A DNA stretch of 64,000 nt from Pycnococcus provasolii (GCA_049487715.1 CP150567.1:434001-498000), one strand, 5' to 3'. Shown: positions 46,936 to 57,803, counted from the first letter of the stretch. Notes: generated from the sequence alone by a model not told the origin. Numbers and translations are program-made.

Positions 46936-49314
46936 CTACGCAATTCCTTCGCGACCTTCGACGCTGCTTAAGCCGCCGCTCCGCTGGCCAGGTTCGAGCA
47001 CAGCCATCGAATCACGCTCACGACCGAGCAGGTTCAGCGCCGTGCTCGCGACATGGCGTTCCGTAAGGCCCGCAAGCTCCATCTGATCCGCGGGTGCACC
47101 GTGCTCGATGAAGAAATCGGGCAAGCACATCGGGCGGACCTTCAGCTTGCCGTCCAAGAGTCCAGCCAAGCTCAGGTACTGGAGAACGTGACTGCAGAAT
47201 CCTCCAATGCTCGCCTCCTCCGTGACAATCATCGCCTCGTGCTCCTTCGCAATCTGCGAGATCAGCTCCGTGTCAAGAGGCTTCATGAAGCGCGCATCCA
47301 CAACCGTCGCGGACACGCCGTGATTTTCCTCCAGCATGTCAGCCGCTGCCATGCACTGGTTCACCATCGATCCGTACGCGAGCAGAGCGACATCCTTGCC
47401 CTGACGAACCACCCTTCCCTTGCCAATCTCAAGCACCTTGCCCTTACGTTCGTCGTCACCCGTGACACCCTCCGCCTCGAGGTCAACGCCGATGCCCGTG
47501 CCACGCGGGTAGCGGAACGCGCTCGGACGATCGTCGATGGATGCGCATGTCGCAATGGCGTGCAGCAGCTCCGCCTCGTTGCTTGGCGCCATCAGAACGA
47601 TATTCGGCAGGCATCCCATGTACGCCGTGTCGAATGCTCCGACGTGCGTCGCGCCGTCGGCGCCGACGAGCCCGGCACGGTCCATCGCGAAGCGCACGGG
47701 CAGGTTCTGCAGGCACACGTCGTGCACAACCTGGTCGTAGCCACGCTGCAGGAACGTCGAGTAAATTGCGCAGAACGGCTTGAGACCCTCGCACGCCAAG
47801 CCGGCGGCAAACGTCACGGCGTGCTGCTCGCAGATGCCGACGTCGAACGTTCGATCTGGGAACGTCTTCTCGAAGACGTTCATTCCCGTTCCCCCACCCA
47901 TTGCTGCGTGCACACCAATCACGCGGCTGTCCTCGCGCGCCTCGGCGACGAGGCCCTCGGCGAAGAACTGCGTGTAGCTCGGCGCGCCGCCCGTAGGCTT
48001 CTTCTGCTTGCCCGTCGAGACGTCGTACTTCGCCACGCCGTGCATCTTGTCCATGGCCGTCTCCGCAGGGCGGTATCCCTTACCCTTCGTCGTGATGATG
48101 TGAATCAAAACAGGACCGGAGCTCTCGGTGTTCTTCACCTCCTTCAGGATCGTGACGAGGTCGTCCATGTTATGACCGTCCACAGTCCCGATGTAGTACA
48201 GGCCGAGCTCCTCGAACAGCGTGGATCCCGTTCCAGAGATCATGCCGCGCGCGTACTCGTCAATCTTCGCGGTCATCTCCGGCACCTGTCCGGGCATCTG
48301 CTTGGTGACCGCCTTGGCCACCTCGCGGAGCTCGCGCAGAGGTCGGTTCGACTGCAGGCGAGCGAACGCGCTCGACAGCGCGCCGACGGGATCCTGGTTG
48401 CCGGCGTTGTACTGCGTTGGCAGCGACACCTGCTGATTGTCGTTGAGGATTATGATCATGTTCGTGTCAAGGAATCCGGCGTTGTTCATCGCCTCGTACG
48501 CCATGCCTCCCGTGATGGCGCCGTCGCCAATCACGGCGATGCAGTGCCTGTCATTCGCGACACCCTTGAGCTCGTTCGCGACTGCCATGCCAAGCGCGGC
48601 GGAGATGGAAGTCGAGCTGTGTCCTGCGCCGAACGGGTCGTGTTCGCTCTCGCTGCGCAGCGTGAATCCGCTCAGTCCGTCCGTCTGCCTAATGCTGGGC
48701 ATGCGATCACGTCGTCCCGTCAAGATTTTGTGCGGGTAACACTGGTGTCCAACATCGTAGATCATCTTGTCTTTCGGGCTGTCGAAGACGTGGTGCAGTG
48801 CGACGGTAAGCTCGCACACGCCCAGCGAGGCGCCGAGGTGACCCCCCGTGTTGCTGACGTTCCAGATCACCTCCTGTCGCACTTCCTCTGCGAGCTGCGA
48901 GAGCTGCTGAATGTTGAACGACTTTGTGTGCATGGGGTGGTTGACGGTATCGAGCAGAGGCGTCGGCGGCTTGACGAGAGGCTTCTTCTTATCCGGCTTC
49001 TCAGGAGATGTTGTTGTGGTTGTCGTTGTCATGGGTGAGATGTCCACCGACATCTTGGACGAGTCGCCCATGGACGGACGTGTCGTCGACTCTGGCGCTG
49101 CGCCGCTGTCCGAGCCGGACGACGACTCGTCCTTCGAAGCTGCGCGGCAGACGAGTGCCTGTGGTTGGGATCGACTAACACGCCTGTGGTTCCTCAAGTT
49201 GGCGTGAGGCGCCTTTTGTCTTCTGGCCGAGCCCGCCGACGCGGACGTGCCCGCGCACGGCACAGGTCCGGTGCGCATTGCCGTGTGCGTGTTGATACCT
49301 AAAGGGACAGGCAT
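46936..49314 (-). CDS. DXS: 1-deoxy-D-xylulose-5-phosphate synthase (plastid)
   Basis: 792 residues from [19 protein letters not shown]; other ATGs lie up to 49584, and about 140 residues before the core act as transit peptide and linker. DXS joins pyruvate and glyceraldehyde 3-phosphate, using thiamine diphosphate, in the first step of the plastid MEP isoprenoid pathway. Seen: [35 protein letters not shown], the TPP/Mg motif GDGAITGG ... NDNQQ (about 255-290), [19 protein letters not shown], and the C-terminal transketolase domain with [11 protein letters not shown] and [13 protein letters not shown]. Complete at the C-terminus (EGIA stop). A 661-codon antisense ORF over it is a codon-bias shadow. 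Confidence 0.96.
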   Translation of the reverse strand: MPVPLGINTHTAMRTGPVPCAGTSASAGSARRQKAPHANLRNHRRVSRSQPQALVCRAASKDESSSGSDSGAAPESTTRPSMGDSSKMSVDISPMTTTTTTTSPEKPDKKKPLVKPPTPLLDTVNHPMHTKSFNIQQLSQLAEEVRQEVIWNVSNTGGHLGASLGVCELTVALHHVFDSPKDKMIYDVGHQCYPHKILTGRRDRMPSIRQTDGLSGFTLRSESEHDPFGAGHSSTSISAALGMAVANELKGVANDRHCIAVIGDGAITGGMAYEAMNNAGFLDTNMIIILNDNQQVSLPTQYNAGNQDPVGALSSAFARLQSNRPLRELREVAKAVTKQMPGQVPEMTAKIDEYARGMISGTGSTLFEELGLYYIGTVDGHNMDDLVTILKEVKNTESSGPVLIHIITTKGKGYRPAETAMDKMHGVAKYDVSTGKQKKPTGGAPSYTQFFAEGLVAEAREDSRVIGVHAAMGGGTGMNVFEKTFPDRTFDVGICEQHAVTFAAGLACEGLKPFCAIYSTFLQRGYDQVVHDVCLQNLPVRFAMDRAGLVGADGATHVGAFDTAYMGCLPNIVLMAPSNEAELLHAIATCASIDDRPSAFRYPRGTGIGVDLEAEGVTGDDERKGKVLEIGKGRVVRQGKDVALLAYGSMVNQCMAAADMLEENHGVSATVVDARFMKPLDTELISQIAKEHEAMIVTEEASIGGFCSHVLQYLSLAGLLDGKLKVRPMCLPDFFIEHGAPADQMELAGLTERHVASTALNLLGRERDSMAVLEPGQRSGGLSSVEGREGIA

Positions 49315-49552
49315 GGCTGCTGTGGTTGTGAGCGTGTGGCCGCGTGGGGAGGAGGAGGGAGGAGGGGCGGTCGGTCGAGGGGGAAGGGAAGGACGGGAGG
49401 GGCCCCAACTGAACCGACTGATGGCGGAGCCTCCCTCCTCGGTTTGGCGTCGGATAAAACTGAGCGAGCTCATCACCTCAAGATTTTCTTGATCCGGAAC
49501 GCGATTCTCTCGCGGAAAAAGCGAAAGAGCAAACCCCGAACAGGAAGTTAAG

Positions 49553-49625
49553 CAAGGGCATATTTTAATCCGTGGGCAGGTCACTCACGACTTCCCCGTT
49601 GAAGCCTCACTACAACAGGGTTTGA
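49553..49625 (+). repeat. Left terminal inverted repeat
   Basis: Pairs with 50112-50185; includes TCACTCACGACTTCCCCGTT, found inverted in the right end. Confidence 0.88.
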
Positions 49626-50111
49626 TCAGCAACCTCTCCACCTCCAACTACCTTGAAAATCGTCCCAACGCCCCCCGACAAATGAATCCTCCATCTTCGC
49701 GCCGGCGTCAGCGCGCTAAGCACGCGCCGTGGGGCACGCACGGCGCGTAGGGACGCGCTTGCGTTACATCTCTCATTCGGTCGCGTAGGAGCTGCACTAC
49801 AACACGACACCAGCCATGCCCAGTAGGAGCGCTTATGCTACGCGCGCGCGCCATGCAAGGCCATAGGTAGTTCCGTAGTAGTAGTGGATGAGCTCCACTT
49901 CGTCAAAAAAAACTGTCAATAAACCCTGGCCCAAACTTTGCACGCGTGTTCAACACACAGGTACAGACATTTCTGATAGAACGGAATGTGATTTTTACTG
50001 GCAGATTGTTCACAACCCTGAGAAATGTAAGAGCAACGCACCTGTTGACCCGCCATTGTCGGAGGAGAATGTCCGAGCCAGAGAAACAATAAACCCGAAA
50101 AACAGAAATCG

Positions 50112-50185
50112 TCAAACCCCTGTTGTCAAGTGAGGCTTCAACGGGGAAGTCGTGAGTGACCTGCCCACGGATTAATATGCCCTTG
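50112..50185 (-). repeat. Right terminal inverted repeat
   Basis: Reverse complement of 49553-49625 apart from a 2-bp gap (TT), a 2-bp insertion and one extra G. Confidence 0.88.
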
Positions 50186-50331
50186 AGTTAAGTGACCCGG
50201 GCGGAGGGCGGAGGGAACCCCCAACTGGAACTGGAACTTCCCTTCCCTTCCCTGGTTCCTTCCTGTCTTCTGCGCCGCCACTCTTTCTTCCGCTGTGATC
50301 TCTCGTCGGCCGGTTTCTCGCGTGTTCTCGC

Positions 50332-53300
50332 ATGGGCAAGCAGGGCAACGCCGCAGAGGAAAAGGGCGCGTCCACCGGTGAGGAAAACACCGCGCGGCGT
50401 GACCAACTGCTCGAGATACAGACGTACGCACAGAGCAAGTGGGCGCAGGAAAAAATATTCGAAAGCAACGCGCCCACGAATGCCACCGCCAAACCAGCGC
50501 AAGCGGAGAAGTTCTTCGGGAACTTTCCGTACCCGTACATGAACGGCACGCTCCACCTCGGACACGCCTTCTCCCTCTCCAAGCTGGAGTTCGCAAGCGC
50601 GTACCACCGCCTCTGCGGGAAAAACGTGCTCTTCCCGCAGGGATTTCACTGCACGGGTATGCCCATCAAGGCGTGCGCGGACCGACTGCGCAACGAACTG
50701 CAGCAGTACGGCTGCCCGCCCGTCTTCCCGTCGGAGGAAGAGGAAGAGGCGGCGGCCGCTGCAAAGGAGGCGGAGGCGGCGGCACAAGGGAGCACACCCG
50801 CCGATCCCACCAAGTTCAAGGCGAAGAAGTCCAAGGCGGCGGCCAAGAAGGGTAAGGGGGCATACCAGTGGCAAATTTTGCAGTCCAGCGGAATCCCAGA
50901 CAGCGAAATTCCCAAGTTTGCCGACGCCAACTACTGGCTGCACTACTTCCCCCCGCTCGCGAAGAGAGATATCTCCGCCATGGGATGTGGCGTCGACTGG
51001 AGAAGATCGTTCATCACCACGCCCGTGAACCCGTACTACGACAAGTTTGTCAGGTGGCAGATGAACAAACTGCGTGCCATGGGTAAAATCGTCAAGGACA
51101 AGCGATTCGCCGTCTATTCGCCCCTCGACGGCCAGCCGTGCGCTGATCACGACCGCGCGACGGGCGAGGGCGTGGGACCGCAGGAGTACGTGCTCGTGAA
51201 GATGAAACTCCTCGAGTTCCCTGGAAAGCTCGCACCACTTGCAGGTAAGAAAGTTTTCCTCGCGGCAGCGACGCTGCGACCCGAGACCATGTACGGGCAG
51301 ACCAACTGCTGGGTGCTTCCCGACGGTGACTACGGCGCATTCGAAATGAAGAATGGCGACATTTTTGTCATCGCGGCGCGTGCAGCACGCAACCTGGCAT
51401 ACCAGGAGCAGACCAAGGAATTTGGCGTCGTCGACAAGATTATGGACCTCAAGGGAACCGACCTTCTCGGCCTCCCACTGAAGGCGCCGCGCGCGCACTA
51501 CGAGAAGGTGTACACACTTCCCATGCTCTCGATTTCCATGGACAAGGGAACGGGCATTGTCACGAGCGTTCCCTCCGATTCGCCGGACGACTTCTGCTCG
51601 CTGCGCGATCTCAAGGAAAAGCCCGCGTTCCGCGAGAAGTACGGAATCAAGGACGAGATGATCATGCCGTTCGAGGTAATTCCTATCATCAACATTCCGG
51701 AATTCGGCGATACGTCCGCTATCAAGGTGTGCGAGGAGCTCAAGATCAAGAGCGCGAACGACAAGGACAAGCTTGCCATCGCCAAGGATCGCACGTACCT
51801 GAAAGGATTCACGGAAGGCGTCATGCTCGTGGGTGCACACAAGGGCAAAAAGGTGAGCGATGCCAAGCCAATCATCAAGGGCGAGATGATCGCCGAGGGC
51901 GATGGCATCCTGTACTCCGAGCCTGAAAAAAAGGTGATGAGCCGTAGCGGTGACGAGTGCATCGTCGCGCTCACGGACCAGTGGTACATCACATACGGCG
52001 AGGAGAAGTGGAGAGAGGTCACCGAGAAACTGCTCGCCAACATGGAGACGTACCACTCGGAGGCACGCAACTCGTTCGAGTACACGCTTGGATGGATGAA
52101 GCAGTGGGCCTGCAGCCGAAACTTTGGACTGGGATCGCGCCTGCCGTGGGACGAGGACGTTCTCGTGGAGAGCCTCAGCGACAGCACCATCTACATGGCG
52201 TACTACACGGTTGCCCACCTGCTGCACGCCGGGCACCTGTACGACTGCGAGGGCAGCAAGCTCGTCGATCCCAACCTGTGTGGCGACAAGTTCTGGGACT
52301 ACGTCTTCCTTGGCGAGGGTGATCCCAAGGCGATTGGCATCTCGATGGACTTGCTCGCGAAGATGCGAGCGGAATTCAACTACTGGTATCCGTTCGACCT
52401 GCGCGTGAGCGGCAAGGACCTTATTCAGAACCACCTCACCTTCAGCCTGTATAATCACACTGCTATCTTCCCGCTCAGCGAGTGCCCGCGATCGTTCCGC
52501 ACGAATGGGCACCTGCTACTCAATGGCGAAAAGATGAGCAAGAACACCGGAAACTTCCTCACGCTGCGCCAGGCGATTGACAAGTACAGCTCTGATGCCA
52601 TGCGACTGACGCTCGCGGACGCCAGTGACGGACTCGATGACGCCAACTTCGCGGAGGAGACGGCGAACGCTATCATCCTTCGCCTGACTCGTGAAATTAC
52701 GTGGATCGAGGAGACGCTCGCCGCGGCAAACAAGGGGGCGTTCCGCGAGGGCGAGATGACATTCTACGACCGCTGGTTCGTGAGTGCGGTAAGTAAGCGT
52801 ATACTTGATGGCAAGGCGAACCTCGACGCTATGCTATTCCGCGAGGCGGTTAAGGATGTCTTCTTTGGGATGATCCTCGCTCGCGACGAGTACCGACTCG
52901 TCAGCGGCGGCACGCCCATGCACCGCGACGCGCTGATGTACTACATCGACGCTTGGACGCGCTCTATCACGCCATTCGCGCCGCACTTCAGCGAGCACGT
53001 TTGGTCGCGCATGCTGAAACGAGGTAGTACCGTGACTTCGTCGGGATACCCCGAGGCACGCGCGATCGACAATGCCCTGCTGCTCGGCTTCGACTACGTT
53101 AAGGCGAAGGTGATTGAGTGGCGCAAGGACATTGCGAAGCGCGAGAAGAAGGCGAAGGGTCCTCAGGACAAGGTCAAGGCCATTCTCCTTCAAGTTTCGC
53201 CAGAATTTAAGGGATGGCGTAAGACGGCGCTCGACGTGCTGAAGTCTCACTTCGACGCGTCGACGCGCAGCTTTCCCGAGAAAATCATGGACCTCGCGGT

Positions 53301-54924
53301 GGAACACCTTCGTGCGACATGCTTCCCGGAGCAGGTGGCGAACCAGGTGAAGGCGAAGGTGGGAAGCTTCGTGAAATTCCGCAGCGACATGGCGAGGAAT
53401 GTAGGTGAGGCGGCGCTCGCGTCAAAGCTTCTCTTCTCGGAACTGGAAATGCTGCGTGCGAACGAGGCTTATCTGTGCTCCGCGCTGAAGATGGATGCGA
53501 TCGTCATCATTCCCTACGCCGGCGATGCGGAGGAGGTGTGCCCCGAATCTCCTAAGGTTGATATGTTCGTCGGCCCGAAAGCGGCGGAGGCTGCGCGCAC
53601 GGAATCACAGCTTGCGGCGAATCTTCCCTCTGCACCCGTGCCCGCGACGCTTCGCGTTGCGTCGGCGAACAGCGGCGATGCCGCCAGCGACGCCGTGCAC
53701 ATGTTCCTTGCGGGATGTGCTGAGAGCGTGAGATCTAAGGTTGCGTTGGATGCTTCGGGAGGTCCCGTCTCGGTCGTGCCGTCTAGCGGACCCGCCATTG
53801 CAAGCGTCGTCGCGGCGTTAAGGTACGCTGCCGCCGTGGAGCGGCATACGCTGTACACCGCGGCGCGTGCCGCAAGCCAAGGGGCAATGACTTCTGATCT
53901 CGTCGCGGTTAGCAAGCAGCTGTGCGACGCGGATGCATTTGAGGGGGAACTGCTCGACGCCATCGTGGCAAGCGGCGCGTTATCGCGCAGTGCCGATGCG
54001 GCGAGCCTAGACTCGCTCAGAGAGCTCATGCCAGCACCTCTGCCGGCGTACGGCGCGAAGGGTGTTGTTGACAAGGTTGGGGTGGGAGGATGCCTGCTCG
54101 CTTGCGTCCTTGATGCGTTGGCGAAGCGCAAGGTGGCGCTCGTCGAGCCCTTCGTGGCTTTTCATGCAAATGTGACCAAGCAGAGCCAATTCACGTCTAA
54201 GGGCAAGGGTGGCGCCGCTGCACCAGCACCTGCTGCTGCTAAGGGCGGCAAGGGTGGTGATAAGGCGGCTGGTGGAAAGGGCGGAAAGGGCGGTGGTGGC
54301 GGCGACTCGGGAAAGAAGGGACCGCCATCCGCCGAGGAGATTGCCGCACGACAGGCTGCGAAGCAGGCGGAGATTGAGAAGAAGCTTATCAAGGATGTCA
54401 CCAAGGAGGGTGGAAAGAAGGGTGTCGAGATCGAAGGTGCCGCGGACATGGGAGGACTCGAGTTTTTCTGCACCACGATGGAGAAGCCGGACGGCGAGGT
54501 GAAGTACCTCAAGATGTCCATGGACGCAATGAACGAGGTGCCTGACCCCGATGGCGAGGAGCGCCGTGGTGGATCGGGACACGTGGGCAAGATGATCTTC
54601 TCCGCCGGAACGGAGGCGATGTCCATGGTCGCGTACGTGCCCAAGGACAAGCAGGATCGCATCAACGCCACGGAGTGGCTGAAGAGCGTCTGCGGGGATG
54701 CCGGTGTGAAGGGAGAGCTCCAGGCTGGAGGAGATGCTGGACTTGCGACGGCCGTCGCCAAGGCGAACCCCGACGCTGGCATGTTCACCATCAAAATGAA
54801 GGATGCCGCCATGGCGCACGGATTCTCCTACCTCCGTGAGCGTGGATGCTTCCCGGAGGACACCGGCGACGACGACGACGACGACGGTGACTACGTGTAC
54901 GGCGATGACGACTTCCCGAGTTAG
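50332..54924 (+). CDS. LARS1: Cytosolic leucyl-tRNA synthetase with extra C-terminal domains
   Basis: 1,530 residues, no intron; human LARS1 has about 1,176. Class I signature HLGH (near residue 74) follows FPYPYMNGT, and the KMSK equivalent reads KMSKNTGN (near 734). A long CP1 editing insertion lies between, with eukaryotic/archaeal-type order, and YHSEARNSFEYTLGWM precedes the anticodon-binding domain. It charges leucine to tRNA in the cytosol. After about residue 1,080 comes extra sequence: an Ala-rich helical region resembling a GST C-domain (about 1,100-1,285), a Lys/Gly linker and SAEEIAARQAAKQAEIEKKL helix, a terminal domain (about 1,375-1,505) with GKMIFSAG, VAYVPKD and NATEWLKSV that recalls the alanyl-tRNA synthetase C-Ala domain, and an Asp-rich tail. 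The core assignment is firm; the extension identity is tentative. Confidence 0.93.
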   Translation: MGKQGNAAEEKGASTGEENTARRDQLLEIQTYAQSKWAQEKIFESNAPTNATAKPAQAEKFFGNFPYPYMNGTLHLGHAFSLSKLEFASAYHRLCGKNVLFPQGFHCTGMPIKACADRLRNELQQYGCPPVFPSEEEEEAAAAAKEAEAAAQGSTPADPTKFKAKKSKAAAKKGKGAYQWQILQSSGIPDSEIPKFADANYWLHYFPPLAKRDISAMGCGVDWRRSFITTPVNPYYDKFVRWQMNKLRAMGKIVKDKRFAVYSPLDGQPCADHDRATGEGVGPQEYVLVKMKLLEFPGKLAPLAGKKVFLAAATLRPETMYGQTNCWVLPDGDYGAFEMKNGDIFVIAARAARNLAYQEQTKEFGVVDKIMDLKGTDLLGLPLKAPRAHYEKVYTLPMLSISMDKGTGIVTSVPSDSPDDFCSLRDLKEKPAFREKYGIKDEMIMPFEVIPIINIPEFGDTSAIKVCEELKIKSANDKDKLAIAKDRTYLKGFTEGVMLVGAHKGKKVSDAKPIIKGEMIAEGDGILYSEPEKKVMSRSGDECIVALTDQWYITYGEEKWREVTEKLLANMETYHSEARNSFEYTLGWMKQWACSRNFGLGSRLPWDEDVLVESLSDSTIYMAYYTVAHLLHAGHLYDCEGSKLVDPNLCGDKFWDYVFLGEGDPKAIGISMDLLAKMRAEFNYWYPFDLRVSGKDLIQNHLTFSLYNHTAIFPLSECPRSFRTNGHLLLNGEKMSKNTGNFLTLRQAIDKYSSDAMRLTLADASDGLDDANFAEETANAIILRLTREITWIEETLAAANKGAFREGEMTFYDRWFVSAVSKRILDGKANLDAMLFREAVKDVFFGMILARDEYRLVSGGTPMHRDALMYYIDAWTRSITPFAPHFSEHVWSRMLKRGSTVTSSGYPEARAIDNALLLGFDYVKAKVIEWRKDIAKREKKAKGPQDKVKAILLQVSPEFKGWRKTALDVLKSHFDASTRSFPEKIMDLAVEHLRATCFPEQVANQVKAKVGSFVKFRSDMARNVGEAALASKLLFSELEMLRANEAYLCSALKMDAIVIIPYAGDAEEVCPESPKVDMFVGPKAAEAARTESQLAANLPSAPVPATLRVASANSGDAASDAVHMFLAGCAESVRSKVALDASGGPVSVVPSSGPAIASVVAALRYAAAVERHTLYTAARAASQGAMTSDLVAVSKQLCDADAFEGELLDAIVASGALSRSADAASLDSLRELMPAPLPAYGAKGVVDKVGVGGCLLACVLDALAKRKVALVEPFVAFHANVTKQSQFTSKGKGGAAAPAPAAAKGGKGGDKAAGGKGGKGGGGGDSGKKGPPSAEEIAARQAAKQAEIEKKLIKDVTKEGGKKGVEIEGAADMGGLEFFCTTMEKPDGEVKYLKMSMDAMNEVPDPDGEERRGGSGHVGKMIFSAGTEAMSMVAYVPKDKQDRINATEWLKSVCGDAGVKGELQAGGDAGLATAVAKANPDAGMFTIKMKDAAMAHGFSYLRERGCFPEDTGDDDDDDGDYVYGDDDFPS

Positions 54925-54994
54925 ATCTTTTCTCCTTCTTATTAATTAGAATTTTCCAACAAGAATGAGCATTCTTAGCATCAACGGTAACCCC

Positions 54995-56800
54995 CTACCC
55001 ACGCCTCGTCGAATCGACCCCTCTCATGACGCTCTCTCGACTTCCGGCGTAGTATTTCGCCATTTCCCTGTGTACATCGGTTGAGTTACGGTCGGATGTC
55101 AGCATGTTGGACGGGATTGCCAATGACTTGGAATCTATATATGCAGCACCGCCGTCCAACATCGCCATCGCCGAGAAGGATTGTGCCTCGGTCGTTCGAC
55201 GTGGTAAATGGGATGATGAACGCCACAAACCCGTGTCTCCGTACAGCATGGAGAGTGCGGCACCTTCGAAGACGAGCGATCGCATATCAATGTCGTCGTT
55301 GCGGTAGTCGCACACATCTTCTTCCCAGCGTTCTGGAGGAGGTAGTCTAGAATTTTGTGCACGAGCAGCAGCTGCTGTCTCCTCGCGGCGCTTGCGGTAC
55401 CGTTCCACAATCGAATCGAAGTATGGCCTATCTGCATTGCGAATGGTGGGAGTTTCCGCAACGATGCTATTTTGGATCTCCTCCTGAGGTCTCGAAAGGC
55501 GTCGGTTTGGCAGCGAGTCCAAATAGCGCATGGCAATCGGCTGCGGGTACTTCGCCAAATACGTCAGGAACCACGAGTTCACAAGCTGCTGGGTGTGCAT
55601 CAGCTGGTCTGTCCAGCTGAGCACATTGTACCCGCACTCGTTTACCTCGCGGAATGCGAGCGCAAATGGGTTCATGTCAACGAAGCAGTGTGTGCCACCC
55701 CTAAGCATCGCGAGTGCGCGCGTCGACGCATTGGGCGCGTGGCGCCACACCTCCAGACCGGCGAACGGGTGTGCGCGCTTATCTTCCGTGCCGACGACAA
55801 CCAGCAGCGATCCGTCGTACGCCTCGTAGTCGTGCGTGGTGGTGAGAAGGTACGGCACGGAAGTGCGATGAGGCGTCGTCGGATCGCTCGAGCACAGGAA
55901 CGGAGAGCAACCAGTTTCTTCGTCGAGCATGCTGATCCGATTCTTGCCTGCACGCGCCCACCGCGGGTTGCCGCACCTTTGGGAAGTAAAGCAGCAGTCC
56001 TGGAGTGCACCGCATACCGGTCCGAGCATGACGAGCGTTCGCACGTTGATCTTCTTAGCGCGTGGCATCGAGCCATCAAAAAAGTGCGCGGCAGGTCCAC
56101 TCCCTCGCGTTGCCGCAGCGATGCGCTGCGCCTGTGCAGACCCCAGGCTGTGCCCCATCAGTCCAACGCGATCTAAATCAAGCCCGCCGTACGGCTGAAA
56201 GTAGTCATGGGCGGACACGTTGCCGAACGAACCCCACGTTGACGAGCTCTTGGCTCCTGCGAGCCACAGCATGATTTCCAGCAGATGTTCGTCCACGGGC
56301 GTATCCTCGCCGTCCGCGAGAGTCTGTCCAGTAACTTCGACGCCTGCTCGGCTTGCGACGACGACAAAGCCGTGGCTGCAGAGCGCGTCTAGGGTGGTGA
56401 TATAACCTCCTCGTCGTACGCTTAAGATGTCCGCCATCAGCCCCGCGGCGAACACGACGACGGGCATCGGGTACCTTTGGTAGGCGAGCGAATTCGTCGT
56501 GTCGCGCAAGTCGACGTTAATCATCTGCGCCGTTCGTTCGATAGGTGTCAGTGCGGGCGTTTGCAGTGGCGTGAGAATGTAAGTTCCATAAGAGAGGCCT
56601 CGTGTTTCCCGTCCAACTTGAATTTCACGCTGGTCGCAGACGAACGGTCCCCGCAGGAGCGGGTACGGCACGGCTTGCTTGACGTTGCTCTGCTCTTGTG
56701 CGTGTGAAGGTGACATCACCGTTGCTGAGAGGATGACGAGCAGCACGGCAAGCACGATTGGAATTTTGTCTGCGCATTTCTTCTTCGTTGTTGTCGTCAT
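54995..56800 (-). CDS. Secreted or lumenal alpha/beta hydrolase
   Basis: 601 residues from MTTTTKKKCADKIPIVLAVL, a signal peptide or anchor ending near SPSHAQEQ. The frame continues upstream to 57415, but that part contains a poly-His run from a CAC/CAT repeat and is unlikely to be translated. The hydrolase core has PMPVVVFAAGLMADIL, a helical cap, nucleophile elbow GLMGHSLGSAQA, LVVVGTEDKRAHPF (acid candidate) and GGTHCFVDM (His candidate). Platelet-activating-factor acetylhydrolase or chlorophyllase-like enzymes have comparable layout, but I cannot choose. The C-terminal 150 residues are charged and family-specific. Convergent with LeuRS. Confidence 0.75.
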   Translation of the reverse strand: MTTTTKKKCADKIPIVLAVLLVILSATVMSPSHAQEQSNVKQAVPYPLLRGPFVCDQREIQVGRETRGLSYGTYILTPLQTPALTPIERTAQMINVDLRDTTNSLAYQRYPMPVVVFAAGLMADILSVRRGGYITTLDALCSHGFVVVASRAGVEVTGQTLADGEDTPVDEHLLEIMLWLAGAKSSSTWGSFGNVSAHDYFQPYGGLDLDRVGLMGHSLGSAQAQRIAAATRGSGPAAHFFDGSMPRAKKINVRTLVMLGPVCGALQDCCFTSQRCGNPRWARAGKNRISMLDEETGCSPFLCSSDPTTPHRTSVPYLLTTTHDYEAYDGSLLVVVGTEDKRAHPFAGLEVWRHAPNASTRALAMLRGGTHCFVDMNPFALAFREVNECGYNVLSWTDQLMHTQQLVNSWFLTYLAKYPQPIAMRYLDSLPNRRLSRPQEEIQNSIVAETPTIRNADRPYFDSIVERYRKRREETAAAARAQNSRLPPPERWEEDVCDYRNDDIDMRSLVFEGAALSMLYGDTGLWRSSSHLPRRTTEAQSFSAMAMLDGGAAYIDSKSLAIPSNMLTSDRNSTDVHREMAKYYAGSRESVMRGVDSTRRG

Positions 56801-57093
56801 CCTTCTGAGGTGGTGGTGATGGTGGTGGTGGTGAAGTAGACGTAGAGAAGATAGACAAAGAGCCGTAGTGTTATGAGGACGAAACAGGCAAACACGACGA
56901 AAAGCACTGCGAGTGCGAATACTAATCCTGACGTCCGTCGTGACCGTTGCTTGGATACTAAGAGCTGTGCGTCGTTGTACACGTTCGCAATCCCGAGACG
57001 GCGCAGTGAGGCGACTGACGAGTCGTGTGGTTGGTATTGGCTCTTTTTCGCTATAATGCCGTGTGTTAGCGAGTGAGGAGTGGTACTCTTCAT
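56797..57093 (-). CDS. Possible small single-pass membrane protein or alternative 5' exon (98 aa)
   Basis: MKSTTPHSLTHGIIAKKSQY... with a Tyr/Arg-rich head and one clear membrane segment (VFALAVLFVVFACFVLITL). Its stop overlaps the ATG of the hydrolase gene by a few bases. It might be a separate small gene, an upstream ORF or unspliced leader. No family recognised. Confidence 0.3.
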   Translation of the reverse strand: MKSTTPHSLTHGIIAKKSQYQPHDSSVASLRRLGIANVYNDAQLLVSKQRSRRTSGLVFALAVLFVVFACFVLITLRLFVYLLYVYFTTTTITTTSEG

Positions 57094-57477
57094 GTTGGTA
57101 GTTTGCGATACGGAGAGCATGTCGTGTTCTGTTTGAGGAGACCGAGGTTTGGGAGAGGGGTCTGTCACAAAAGCACCTGGCACTGGAGGGAACGCGAACA
57201 ACCAACCAGAGGGGAGGGGAGGGGAGGGGCCCACCCGGTAACAGAGAAGAAACGCTCAGAGCAGAGCAGAGAAGAGAAGAAGCCAAGAAGGGACTTTCCG
57301 AACAACGTCCCAGGGGGTGTTCGCGCAATGTTCGGAGAGGCTCCCGAGTCCCGACCGAACGCATGGACCACAAGGGGGTACATCTCTGGTCGCAACCCCT
57401 GTCGTCGAACCGCATAACCCTAATCTCCCGTGACTCTCCCGGGCCGGGGGAAGGGAAGGGAAGGGGCGGCGTCCCTC

Positions 57478-57803
57478 TGTTACGGTTTCAGAACAACGGT
57501 AGTAGAAAGAAGTGTGTTTTCTATCCTACTCCGCCATGAATGCGGAGGGAAGAATGATCACACCTTTACATGAAGTCTAGGTACGTCTCCCCGCAGGGCA
57601 ATAAGACGCGAACGACCATGTAAGGCAAACAAAATAACTTCCTATGCAACGTAGCATTGCAATACTGTTATCGGTTGATCTCTGACTCCAATTTCGAGGT
57701 ATGTAGCATAATTGATCAGTCCGAGAGACCGAGGAACAAACTGCTACTAAACCCTAGTGCGTAACCCTAGCAGGCCTACCGCTAAACCCTAGGAATCGCA
57801 ACA
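57478..57803 (-). repeat. LTR (left copy)
   Basis: Same as 58382-58707. Contains plant-type AAACCCTA boxes near its right end, including CTAAACCCTAG twice. Confidence 0.9.

Larger units (their letters stand above)
49553..50185. mobile_element. Non-autonomous terminal-inverted-repeat DNA transposon (MITE-like, 633 bp)
   Basis: Ends are inverted repeats starting CAAGGGCATATT (left 49553-49625, right 50112-50185), aligned for about 75 bp with three small indels and otherwise identical. Flanks are a perfect 7-bp direct repeat AGTTAAG (49546-49552 and 50186-50192), the target duplication. The interior has no transposase; its open frames are under 82 codons. The superfamily is unclear: 7 bp is close to the 8 bp of hAT or P-type elements but the ends do not identify it. 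It occupies the shared upstream region of DXS and LeuRS, ending 146 bp before the LeuRS ATG. Confidence 0.88.

Noticed and set aside
47053-49038. 661-codon open frame on the plus strand
   Set aside because: It lies wholly antisense to DXS, is Arg/Leu/His-rich with no recognisable domain, and is explained by GC-rich codon use of the real gene.
56800-57415. N-terminal extension of the hydrolase with a poly-His run
   Set aside because: The run comes from a CAC/CAT microsatellite; a good signal peptide starts at the inner ATG (56800).
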